A DNA stretch of 8,968 nucleotides from an uncultured Oscillospiraceae bacterium (GCA_934643765.1 CAKUCT010000069.1:1-8968); one strand, 5' to 3'; shown: positions 1 through 5,270, numbered from the stretch's first letter. The notes: generated from the letters alone by a model not told the origin. Translations and numbers: made by a program.

Positions 1-2
1 AG

Positions 3-1295
3 ACACTGGAGCTTCTGAATTACTGTCTGGTTCTGCTCTACGGGCATTTTCTGACCGTCGGCATCGCGGGCGGCTGCGCCACGGCGCACCAGCGGCGCAT
101 GATCTCGCTTCTTTGCCCAGTGTTCCTGCTGGCGCAGGGTTTTTGCTGGATGCTCTTCGGCATGGAGAAGGTGCAGCGGCTCTATCCGCTCATTGTCCAT
201 CTGCCTTTGACGCTGGCGCTGATTTTTGTGCTCAAAAAGCCCACCGGCATTGCCGTCATCAGCACCTGCACGGCGTATCTCTGCTGCCAGCTGCCGCGCT
301 GGATTGACACTGTCTGCACCGCGCTCACCCATTCGCAGATTCTGGGCGAAATCGCCTACATGATTCTGATTTTCCCGCTGTTCTTCCTGCTCCAGCGCTA
401 TTTTGTCCGCGCGGCCTATGACGCTATGACCTGCTCGCAGACCGCACCGCTGCTCTTCGGCAGCCTGCCCATCGCGTACTATATCTTTGACTACGCCACA
501 ACCGTCTACTCCGGCGCGTTGTATGCGGGCGTCCGGCTGGTTGCGGAATTTCTGCCGACGGCGCTGATCGCATTTTATGTTCTGTTTCTGACCGCGTATC
601 ACGCGCAGCTGCAGAAACGGACGCAGGCGGAGATGCAGCGCTCGCTTCTGGAAACCGAGCTGCGGCAGTCGCAACAGGAGATGGACGCGTTGCGCCGCTC
701 GGAGATGCAGTCCGCGCTCTACCGGCACGATATGCGTCACCACCTGAGCATGATCGACGGCTATCTTGCCGCCGGACAGAGCCAGCAGGCCTCCGATTAT
801 ATCCGCAGCGTGCAGTCCGATATTGCAAGCGTCGCCCCGGCGCGCTTCTGCGAAAACGAGACGATCAACCTTCTTTGCGCCGCCTTCCGCCGGAAAACAG
901 AACGGGCCGGCGTCCGGCTGGATCTGGATGTCAGCGCCCCGGCGGAGCTTCCCTTCGGGGATACGGAGCTGTGCTCGCTGATTTCAAACGGCCTTGAAAA
1001 TGCGCTGCATGCCGCCGAACCGCTCTCCGGCCCGAAGAAATGGATTTCCTTCTACTGCGCCGTACAGCGCGGCCAGCTGCTCCTGGAGATCAAAAATCCC
1101 TATGCCGGTGAGATTTCCATGAAAAACGGTCTGCCGCAGACCGACCGCGCGGGCCATGGCTACGGCTGCCGCAGCATCCAGACCGTCGCCGAGCAATGCG
1201 GCGGATTGTGCCTGTTCCGCGCCGAGCACGGCACGTTTTTGCTGCAGCTGGCGCTTCCCATGCAGAGCGCGCGGGAACCCGCCGCAAAAGCCTGA
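3..1295 (+). CDS. Sensor histidine kinase, GHKL (AgrC/HPK10-like) class, 5'-truncated
   Basis: Membrane sensor kinase that should autophosphorylate on His and pass the phosphate to a response regulator, in this class usually of LytTR type. The frame is open leftwards to the window edge, so the gene starts outside; the in-frame ATG at 99 has no Shine-Dalgarno and the 32 codons before it (LELLNYCLVLLYGHFLTVG...) encode a further membrane helix. Numbering from the Met at 99: hydrophobic helices at about 1-20, 29-46, 50-65, 83-103, 115-131 and 145-167; a charged, probably coiled-coil linker at 168-207; the H-box RHDMRHH with phospho-acceptor H210; the N-box SNGLENAL (N297, N301); the G-box GHGYGCRSI at 352-360. 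Seen: these motifs. Known: they define the GHKL ATPase and HPK10 H-box. The partner regulator is not in the window and probably lies upstream. The signal sensed is unknown. Transcription ends at the hairpin just after the stop. Confidence 0.92.
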   Translation, partial: TLELLNYCLVLLYGHFLTVGIAGGCATAHQRRMISLLCPVFLLAQGFCWMLFGMEKVQRLYPLIVHLPLTLALIFVLKKPTGIAVISTCTAYLCCQLPRWIDTVCTALTHSQILGEIAYMILIFPLFFLLQRYFVRAAYDAMTCSQTAPLLFGSLPIAYYIFDYATTVYSGALYAGVRLVAEFLPTALIAFYVLFLTAYHAQLQKRTQAEMQRSLLETELRQSQQEMDALRRSEMQSALYRHDMRHHLSMIDGYLAAGQSQQASDYIRSVQSDIASVAPARFCENETINLLCAAFRRKTERAGVRLDLDVSAPAELPFGDTELCSLISNGLENALHAAEPLSGPKKWISFYCAVQRGQLLLEIKNPYAGEISMKNGLPQTDRAGHGYGCRSIQTVAEQCGGLCLFRAEHGTFLLQLALPMQSAREPAAKA

Positions 1296-1306
1296 TACAG
1301 ATCACA

Positions 1307-1334
1307 AAAGGCAGAGCTTGTCAGCTCTGCCTTT
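1307..1334. terminator. Bidirectional intrinsic terminator between convergent genes
   Basis: Perfect 12-bp inverted repeat, AAAGGCAGAGCT (1307-1318) and its complement (1323-1334), with a 4-nt loop TGTC. A-rich on the left and T-rich on the right, so it can work in both directions. It lies 11 bases after the histidine kinase stop and 2 bases before the stop of the minus-strand C_GCAxxG_C_C gene, so it probably serves both. Confidence 0.88.
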
Positions 1335-1336
1335 CA

Positions 1337-1795
1337 TTATTTTGCCGCGTTCTCTTCTTGGATATAATCCTCAAAAATCCCCGCCGCCATCGCGCACAGC
1401 TCCGGACACGGGCGCTTTTTATAGTATTCCGCCGTGCGCGCCTCGGGCGGCTTCGGCTTGAAGTTTTCATCCAGACCGAGAAGCTCCCGGCAGATAATCG
1501 AGCCGTTTTTCTCCTTGAACCGGTCAGAGAGCAGCCGGACGGTCTCATACTGCGCCGTCTTTCCCACGCGGTCGGCGGGCGCGCTGTACCCTTCGCGCAG
1601 GCCGAGCGCCATCAGCATTCCGCTCACCGCGCCGCAGACCTGTCGCATGCCGCCCATGCCGCCGCCGAAGGACGAGGCCAGGCGTGCCCTTGTCTCCACG
1701 TCCAGCCCCAGATCCTCCGTGCAGGCCAGAAACACCGCCTGACAGCAGTTGTACCCCTCCAAAAACAGTTCCCTTGCGCGCTCTGCGTATGCCAT
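1337..1795 (-). CDS. C_GCAxxG_C_C family putative redox-active protein
   Basis: A 152-aa cytoplasmic protein of the family named after its cysteine pattern (C_GCAxxG_C_C, 'putative redox-active protein'). Visible: EGYNCCQAVFLAC with C17, C18 and C25; FGGGMGGMRQVCGAVSG with C54, the family core in which the 'GCAxxG' position reads VCGAVSG; SIICRELLG with C102; and CPELC with C130 and C134 near the end. Length and cysteine order match the family; no membrane segment or signal peptide. The cysteines are thought to bind metal or do thiol redox, but no reaction is established to my knowledge. The ATG at 1795 has an AAAGGAG site (1804-1810) 8 bases upstream and a good promoter. It is divergent from a radical SAM gene with overlapping promoter regions, so a functional link is possible but unproven. 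Confidence 0.88.
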   Translation of the reverse strand: MAYAERARELFLEGYNCCQAVFLACTEDLGLDVETRARLASSFGGGMGGMRQVCGAVSGMLMALGLREGYSAPADRVGKTAQYETVRLLSDRFKEKNGSIICRELLGLDENFKPKPPEARTAEYYKKRPCPELCAMAAGIFEDYIQEENAAK

Positions 1796-1824
1796 ACCAT
1801 CCGCTCCTTTTGTCGTTTTTCTGT

Positions 1825-1853
1825 ATTATAGCACATTGCCCCGGCCTGTTCAA
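1825..1853 (-). promoter_or_regulatory. Sigma-A promoter of the C_GCAxxG_C_C gene
   Basis: On the minus strand: -35 TTGAAC (1848-1853), 17-bp spacer, -10 TATAAT (1825-1830), followed by an AAAGGAG ribosome binding site at 1804-1810. The -35 overlaps the upstream part of the opposing radical SAM promoter, so the two polymerases would compete. Confidence 0.8.
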
Positions 1854-1866
1854 GCGCAGCCTCGTG

Positions 1867-1875
1867 TGATACAAT
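1867..1875 (+). promoter_or_regulatory. Extended -10 promoter element of the radical SAM gene
   Basis: TGATACAAT is an extended -10 (TGnTAtAAT type). The hexamer 17 bp upstream, TGTTCA (1847-1852), is a poor -35. The in-frame ATG at 1874 lies inside this -10 and so cannot be the translation start; the ATG at 1904 with its own ribosome site is right. Confidence 0.55.
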
Positions 1876-1903
1876 GGAGTCAGTTCACCGAAAGGAGCGC
1901 GCC

Positions 1904-2752
1904 ATGCGTTTTTCCAGAGCCTATCTTGAAATTACGAACCGCTGCAATCTGGCCTGCAGCTTCTGTCCCAAAACAAGGCGCCCAGCCCGGACGCTCCTGC
2001 CGTCGGAATTCCGGACGCTTGCGGAAAAGCTCCGGCTGTATACCGGCTATCTCTATCTGCACGTGATGGGAGAGCCGCTTCTGCACCCGCAGCTCGACCA
2101 GCTGCTTTCCATCTGTGAAGCGCTCGGCTTCCGCGTGGTTCTGACCACAAACGGCACGCTGCTGCCCGCCGCGCAGGATATCCTTTTAAACGCGCCCGCG
2201 CTGCACAAAGTCAATATCAGTCTGCACTCGTTTGAAGCAAACAAGCAGGGCGGGTTTGCAGCCTATCTTGACAGCTGCTTCCGCTTCGCGAAGGCCGCGG
2301 GTGCTTCGGGGAAACTCATCGATCTTCGCCTCTGGAACCTGGACGGCGCGCAGACAAAGGGCCAAAATACGCAGAATGGGGATATTCTTTCTGCCCTGGA
2401 GGCCGTCTTCCCGCGGCCATGGACAAAAAACACCTGGGGCTACCGGCTCTGTGACCGGGTGTTCGTGCACTATGCAGAGAAATTCGACTGGCCGGATCTG
2501 GCGCTTTCCGAGCAGTCGGAGCGCGGTACCTGCCGCGCGCTGCGCGATCAGATTGCCGTCTTGTCCGACGGCACCGTCGTCCCCTGCTGTCTGGATCATG
2601 AGGGCGATATCCCGCTGGGAAATCTCTTTTCACAGGAGCTTTCTGATATTCTTTCCGCCCCGGCGGCATGCGCGCTGCGCGAGGGCTTTGCCGCGCACCG
2701 GCTCTGCCATCCGCTCTGCCGCCGCTGCGGCTACGCGCGGCGCTTTCGCTGA
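1904..2752 (+). CDS. Radical SAM/SPASM domain protein
   Basis: Radical SAM enzyme of 282 aa. I chose the ATG at 1904 because AAAGGAG (1891-1897) sits 6 bases upstream, whereas the in-frame ATG at 1874 overlaps the promoter -10. Residues: CNLACSFC gives C14, C18 and C21, the CxxxCxxC ligands of the SAM-cleaving [4Fe-4S] cluster; GEP at 56-58 matches the GGE-like SAM-binding motif; TTNG follows in the next strand. The C-terminus is a SPASM region holding auxiliary Fe-S ligands: C210, VPCCLD with C228/C229, GNLF, then C268, C272 and C275. Known members mature peptides (PqqE, AlbA, sactisynthases), modify enzymes (anSME) or act in cofactor synthesis. No precursor peptide is visible nearby, so the substrate is unknown. 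The only nearby candidate partner is the divergent cysteine-rich protein. No clear terminator follows; read-through to the hairpin at 2963 is possible. Confidence 0.9.
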   Translation: MRFSRAYLEITNRCNLACSFCPKTRRPARTLLPSEFRTLAEKLRLYTGYLYLHVMGEPLLHPQLDQLLSICEALGFRVVLTTNGTLLPAAQDILLNAPALHKVNISLHSFEANKQGGFAAYLDSCFRFAKAAGASGKLIDLRLWNLDGAQTKGQNTQNGDILSALEAVFPRPWTKNTWGYRLCDRVFVHYAEKFDWPDLALSEQSERGTCRALRDQIAVLSDGTVVPCCLDHEGDIPLGNLFSQELSDILSAPAACALREGFAAHRLCHPLCRRCGYARRFR

Positions 2753-2796
2753 TATTTGAGGGAAGCCCGCCTGAAAACTCTGCATTTATGAACGTT

Positions 2797-2867
2797 CTTT
2801 AAGAATTCTTCAAGATTCGTTTACAGTCTGTTCACCACCCGGGGCCCGAAAAAAAGTATCCTATAGT
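2797..2867 (+). promoter_or_regulatory. Four 11-bp-phased TTYA repeats (PhoB/PhoP-like boxes) and a -10 element
   Basis: Four consecutive 11-mers start with (C/G)TT(T/C)A: CTTTAAGAATT (2797), CTTCAAGATTC (2808), GTTTACAGTCT (2819) and GTTCACCACCC (2830). The 6-mers TTTAAG, TTCAAG, TTTACA, TTCACC spaced by 5 bp resemble the PhoP boxes of Gram-positive bacteria and OmpR-family sites in general (established for those families). A -10 TATAGT lies at 2862-2867, with no recognisable -35 at the right distance, as expected for an activator-dependent promoter. Which regulator binds is inference. The direction points at the short transcript after 2870, not at a protein gene. Confidence 0.55.
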
Positions 2868-2873
2868 CACAGG

Positions 2874-3000
2874 GAACGCTGGTGAGCGGGAAATCCCGCG
2901 AACAGGCAACAGCAACTCTGTTTCTTCATAAATGCTTTCACCAAATCTCCTCTCTTTCACAAAAAACATGCGGGCGCCCATCCGGGCGCTCGCATGTTTT
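2874..3000 (+). ncRNA. Candidate small structured RNA, about 125 nt
   Basis: Predicted transcript from about 7 bases after the -10 TATAGT to the end of a strong terminator. There is no credible ORF: the GTG at 2882 and the ATG at 2932 have no ribosome site and their frames run through the terminator. Possible fold: closing pairing GGTGA (2881-2885) with TCACC (2938-2942); inside it GCGGG-AAAT-CCCGC (2886-2899) and AACAG-CAACT-CTGTT (2908-2922); then a pyrimidine-rich single-stranded stretch and the terminator. Alternatives: a decayed promoter region of a lost gene, or an antisense transcript towards the small gene at 3003-3164. No known RNA family recognised. Confidence 0.4.
2963..3000. terminator. 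Strong bidirectional terminator
   Basis: Arms of 17 bases (2963-2979 and 2984-3000) with one mismatch and loop ATCC. The stem starts AAAACATGCG and ends CGCATGTTTT, so A and T runs flank it on both sides. It lies 2 bases beyond the stop of the minus-strand small gene (3003) and at the end of the putative plus-strand short RNA, and can serve both. Confidence 0.88.
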
Positions 3001-3002
3001 GT

Positions 3003-3164
3003 CTATTCCGATGTTTCTGATTCATTTTCCATTGGAAAGTTCAAGACGTTCTCCGGCGACGACACAAACAACTCCTCACAGTTCCGCTGGGCCTGCTCCA
3101 GTTCCTCGATCGCTGTTGTCACCGACCGAAACAGCTTTAAATACATTGCCTGATAATCTGCCAC
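3003..3164 (-). CDS. Small acidic hypothetical protein (53 aa), GTG start
   Basis: Begins MADYQAMYLKLFRSVTTAIE (GTG read as Met) and runs on through EELEQAQRNCEELF to an acidic tail ending ESETSE. The GTG at 3164 has a near-perfect Shine-Dalgarno, GGAGGTGAT (3168-3176, core 7 bases upstream), its own promoter at 3186-3214 and a terminator 2 bases beyond the stop, so it is a real transcription and translation unit. Residues 3-34 look like one amphipathic helix or helical hairpin; there is no membrane segment or signal. From memory, short clostridial proteins with a D/Y-Q-x-M-Y...LF...T-x-A-I-E-x-L pattern often sit near XRE regulators or in integrated elements; this is not verified. Divergent from the XRE gene, with that repressor's probable operator in its promoter. 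Function unknown; an anti-repressor or toxin-like partner is speculation. Confidence 0.8.
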   Translation of the reverse strand: MADYQAMYLKLFRSVTTAIEELEQAQRNCEELFVSSPENVLNFPMENESETSE

Positions 3165-3185
3165 AGTATCACCTCCATCATCTCT

Positions 3186-3214
3186 ATTTTACTATCGTAC
3201 GATAGTAAAATCAA
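3186..3214 (-). promoter_or_regulatory. Promoter with embedded 26-bp perfect palindrome (XRE operator)
   Basis: On the minus strand: -35 TTGATT (3209-3214), 17-bp spacer, -10 TAAAAT (3186-3191). Bases 3186-3211 form a perfect 26-bp palindrome with half-site ATTTTACTATCGT, filling the spacer and touching both hexamers. A bound dimer would block polymerase. An extra half-site GATAGTA at 3226-3232 lies towards the XRE start. The binding protein is presumably the XRE regulator encoded 49 bases away (inference). Confidence 0.8.
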
Positions 3215-3259
3215 TACCATCATCTGATAGTAGGCTATGATGCCAGCGGGTGATGAACA

Positions 3260-3466
3260 ATGTACTATGCCAGGCTCCGCGATCTGCGCGAAGATCACGA
3301 TCTGACACAAAAAGAAGTTGCCGCCTTTCTCGGCATTGATCAGCGCGTCTACAGCAATTACGAAACCGGTAAGCGGGAGATTCCCACACGCTTTGTTCTG
3401 GCGCTTGCCGATTATTACAGCACAACCACTGATTATATTCTTGGCCGGTCTGCGCGCTCCAAATAG
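3260..3466 (+). CDS. XRE/Cro-C1 family helix-turn-helix repressor (68 aa)
   Basis: Single-domain DNA-binding protein. LTQKEVAAFLGIDQRVYSNY (15-34) is the helix-turn-helix: Q17 and the E19-A22 stretch before the turn, the recognition helix around 26-35, then ETGKREIP typical of the family and a helical core (LALADYYSTTTDYILGR) ending as many small XRE proteins do. No C-terminal ligand or oligomerisation domain, so it should act as a compact dimer. The ATG at 3260 has GGGTGAT (3248-3254) 5 bases upstream. It is divergent from the 53-aa gene; the palindrome between them is the likely operator, probably silencing the small gene and perhaps its own transcription through the extra half-site at 3226-3232. 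A possible -10 TATGAT (3236-3241) lacks a good -35. The signal is unknown. Confidence 0.93.
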   Translation: MYYARLRDLREDHDLTQKEVAAFLGIDQRVYSNYETGKREIPTRFVLALADYYSTTTDYILGRSARSK

Positions 3467-3566
3467 CTGCGCAGTAGCTTTATCAGATTTTGCTTAGGGG
3501 CCAAAGGGCTCAATCAGCTCCTACGAACGATTAAGGATATCTTGCAAGCGAGCAGCCCCGGGGTCT

Positions 3567-3592
3567 CAAAGGGGCCGCAGCCCCTTTGTTTT
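3567..3592 (+). terminator. Possible terminator of the XRE gene
   Basis: CAAAGGGGC (3567-3575) pairs with GCCCCTTTG (3580-3588) around loop CGCA, followed by TTTT. It is the first strong hairpin after the XRE stop, about 100 bases downstream. Confidence 0.5.
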
Positions 3593-3601
3593 CGAAGGTG
3601 T

Positions 3602-3634
3602 CCAGAGGAAACCTTTTCGAAAGGTTTCCTTTGG
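3602..3634. repeat. Inverted repeat, 15-bp hairpin
   Basis: Core arms AGGAAACCTTT (3606-3616) and AAAGGTTTCCT (3620-3630) around a TCG loop are perfect and extend to CCA/TGG at 3602-3604 and 3632-3634 with one G-T pair. A T-rich stretch (GTTCTTTT) follows, so it might also terminate plus-strand transcripts. Looks like a dispersed-repeat type hairpin (inference). Confidence 0.6.
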
Positions 3635-3650
3635 GTTCTTTTACGGGAGC

Positions 3651-3691
3651 CTCGAACCCATTTTTTCTTTTCAAGAAAAAACGGGTTTGAG
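3651..3691. repeat. Inverted repeat, 19-bp imperfect hairpin
   Basis: Left arm 3651-3669 (CTCGAACCC then a T-rich end) pairs with right arm 3673-3691 (AAGAAAAAACGGGTTTGAG) around a 3-base loop TTC, with one G-T pair and one A-C mismatch. The apex is A/T only, unlike a normal terminator, which puts the GC pairs next to the loop. Confidence 0.6.
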
Positions 3692-3780
3692 AAAAACAGC
3701 GCCCTGGCATGCAATGCCAGAAAAAACGGGCGCTTGCCGCCACGGCAAAAGAACAACGCTGGCCTGGCGGGCACCGCCAG
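3691..3780. repeat. Diverged 60-bp tandem repeat with two matching hairpins
   Basis: Hairpin one CTGGCAT-GCA-ATGCCAG (3704-3720) and hairpin two CTGGCGG-GCA-CCGCCAG (3764-3780) lie exactly 60 bp apart. Each begins with GAA-AAC-like sequence about 13 bases upstream and is followed by an A-run. They differ at two base pairs, and both arms change together. Hairpin one is nested inside a second stem AGCGCCC (3698-3704) / GGGCGCT (3728-3734); a further small hairpin TTGCCG-CCA-CGGCAA sits at 3734-3748. Confidence 0.6.
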
Positions 3781-3793
3781 AAAAAGCAAAACA

Positions 3794-3821
3794 CCGGGCA
3801 GTTCCCTGCCCGGCATTTTTT
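3794..3821. terminator. Terminator of the SH3-domain gene (bidirectional)
   Basis: CCGGGCAG (3794-3801) pairs with CTGCCCGG (3806-3813), loop TTCC, then CA and six T on the plus strand. Read on the minus strand it follows the SH3 gene stop (3829) by about 15 bases and is followed by TGTTTTGCTTTTT. Works for the minus-strand gene and could stop anything arriving from the hairpin cluster. Confidence 0.82.
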
Positions 3822-3828
3822 ATCTGCT

Positions 3829-5115
3829 TTATTCGGCTGCCTTGAGATAATCCGCGTTCATATACGCGAACTGATTGTTATAAACAATCTGATACCAGCC
3901 GTTCTCTGTCTGACCAGATACGGCCACAGCGCTGCTCTCAAGCATCGTCATCAGAACGTTGTTGCCGCTGTTGGTCGAAGGCGAAGAGCGGACGTTCACA
4001 TCGTTCGTCGTCACCATGCATGTGCCCATCGGCGTGACGGTTCCGGCCTCGCTCGGCCAGGCGCTCTCATCGTCCTGCAGCCCCAGCACCTGGTTTGCGC
4101 CGAAGACGGCCGCCACGGTGCAGGCCTGCTTGGTGGTCAGTCTTGCGGTCTGCTCGCCCGTCTGGACAGAGGCGGACCACGTGTCGTCCTTCCACGTCAG
4201 TTCAATCAGATAATCCGTACCGTTCATGCTGGCCGTGTAGGGATATTCCGCCTCAGACGTGCCGGTCTTATAATTTGCGTCGATGAGAATCTTGCTGAGC
4301 GTAAGCGCATCCGTCTCCGGAAGCTCAACGGCTTCGTCCGCTGCATCCGCACGGCTCACCTGCACGCGGCTGGAGGGCTCGGGCTCTGCCGGGACAGTGC
4401 TCTTGAGCGTGAACCACGAGGAATCCGCATTCTCTTCAAAGCTGAACTCCACTTCCTGCCCGCTCGACTTGTCGGTCAGGATGAAGCCGGTCTCCAGCGT
4501 AATCATGTTGTACAGCCCGGAGCTGGTGTAGAATTCTTTGAATTGCTCCTGCATGCTTGTCTCCGCGCCCTTCGCGCCGCAGGCATAGGCCGTGTCAAGA
4601 GACAGGCGGCTTCCCATATTGTCGCGCAGATAGCTGTCGGAAACCAGATGCAGCGGCAGCAGCATGTCCATCGTGCCGGAGTCCAGCGCGACCTCGCGGT
4701 GCTCACCCATAAAGATATAATAGTTGGAGATGTTCGCCGGGTCCTTCTGATACAGGCACCAGCTCTCAACCCCGGAACCCGTGTCGCGCGTAAAGAGATA
4801 GCTCGCACCATAGGAGTTGTCATAGCTTGTGGCCGTGACGTTCTCGTTGTTCTTGGTGATCAGCTTTGCCATCTTGGCAAGCTTTTTTGTCGTCTGGAAC
4901 TGATAGCCGCCGTAGGAAACAAAATCGCCGCTGTTGAGCTCGGCCGAAACCGGCAGCTGCAGCTCCGAGCCTGTTGAAAATGCCTGGGCTGTAATGCCGC
5001 CCGTCTGATTCTTCTTGGAGCAGCTGGAAATAATCACAATCAGCAAGATGGCCAGAAGTGCCACCGCAGCAAGCAGCATCAGAAGTCTCTGGCGCTGGCG
5101 ACGTCTTCTTTTCAT
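3829..5115 (-). CDS. Membrane-anchored or lipoprotein-like protein with C-terminal bacterial SH3 domain
   Basis: A 428-aa exported protein. The ATG at 5115 was chosen because GGAGG (5124-5128) lies 8 bases upstream and the promoter -10 is at 5168-5173, which puts the longer in-frame start at 5196 outside the transcript. N-terminus: basic MKRRRRQRQR, a hydrophobic helix at 11-30, then IISSC with C32, which could be a lipobox; otherwise the helix is a signal anchor. The middle, about 40-360, is polar, with no family I recognise; it contains a TVPAEPEPSS-type linker. Residues 364-428 form an SH3_3-like domain: TNDVNVRSSPS, then NGWYQIV and FAYMNADYLK. Such domains often bind cell-wall peptidoglycan, so the protein probably sits at the outer face of the membrane. 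Single-gene unit with its own promoter and terminator. Role unknown. Confidence 0.85.
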   Translation of the reverse strand: MKRRRRQRQRLLMLLAAVALLAILLIVIISSCSKKNQTGGITAQAFSTGSELQLPVSAELNSGDFVSYGGYQFQTTKKLAKMAKLITKNNENVTATSYDNSYGASYLFTRDTGSGVESWCLYQKDPANISNYYIFMGEHREVALDSGTMDMLLPLHLVSDSYLRDNMGSRLSLDTAYACGAKGAETSMQEQFKEFYTSSGLYNMITLETGFILTDKSSGQEVEFSFEENADSSWFTLKSTVPAEPEPSSRVQVSRADAADEAVELPETDALTLSKILIDANYKTGTSEAEYPYTASMNGTDYLIELTWKDDTWSASVQTGEQTARLTTKQACTVAAVFGANQVLGLQDDESAWPSEAGTVTPMGTCMVTTNDVNVRSSPSTNSGNNVLMTMLESSAVAVSGQTENGWYQIVYNNQFAYMNADYLKAAE

Positions 5116-5167
5116 ATTGATTTCCTCCATTCGTGAATATACACTCCATGCATTGTAGCTTATTCCG

Positions 5168-5196
5168 AGTATAACATACTTTTTTCCGCTTGGCAA
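5168..5196 (-). promoter_or_regulatory. Sigma-A promoter of the SH3-domain gene
   Basis: On the minus strand: -35 TTGCCA (5191-5196), 17-bp spacer, -10 TATACT (5168-5173). The predicted start of transcription near 5161 leaves a leader of about 45 bases with the GGAGG site. This decides the translation start at 5115. Confidence 0.8.
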
Positions 5197-5270
5197 ATGA
5201 ATCTAAAAATTTAGCGCCGCGAATTCCGGGAACTTTTCGCCTGCCTTCGCTCTGTTTTTCCTGCCGCGGC

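Larger units (their letters stand above)
3467..3793. other. Non-coding hairpin cluster between XRE and SH3 genes
   Basis: No supported gene in about 330 bases. 3467-3560 shows only a short palindrome (CTGCGCAG at 3467-3474 region) and otherwise nothing I recognise. From 3567 onward at least six inverted repeats follow one another almost without gaps, several with A or T runs, giving a strongly structured RNA on either strand. Open frames crossing here on both strands look like by-products of palindromes and GC content. Such strings of GGTTTCC/GAAACC-type hairpins recur in intergenic regions of related clostridia by my recollection; this is not checked. Confidence 0.7.

Noticed and set aside
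424..828. 134-codon minus-strand frame inside the histidine kinase
   Set aside because: Arg/Ser/Ala-rich shadow typical of GC-rich genes; the plus strand carries conserved kinase motifs.
2874..2960. Cobalamin riboswitch
   Set aside because: GGGAA, AAATCC and GCAACT-like fragments occur in order, but the 5' helices would lie over the promoter, no B12 box follows, and no downstream cobalamin gene is present. A covariance-model scan would settle it.
2882..3205. Plus-strand ORFs starting at 2882 (GTG) and 2932 (ATG)
   Set aside because: No ribosome sites; both run through the strong terminator and the antisense of the 53-aa gene.
3003..3466. Classical type II toxin-antitoxin module
   Set aside because: The genes are divergent rather than an overlapping operon, and the 53-aa product shows no known toxin fold. 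Kept only as a speculative possibility in the findings.
3709..4977. 422-codon open frame on the plus strand
   Set aside because: Antisense shadow of the SH3-domain gene: Arg/His/Val-rich, low-complexity translation, no ribosome site, starts inside the hairpin cluster. The minus strand has a promoter, ribosome site, signal anchor and recognisable SH3 domain.
5116..5196. 27-residue N-terminal extension of the SH3 protein (start at 5196)
   Set aside because: The codons lie over the promoter -35 and -10 and upstream of the GGAGG site that serves the ATG at 5115.
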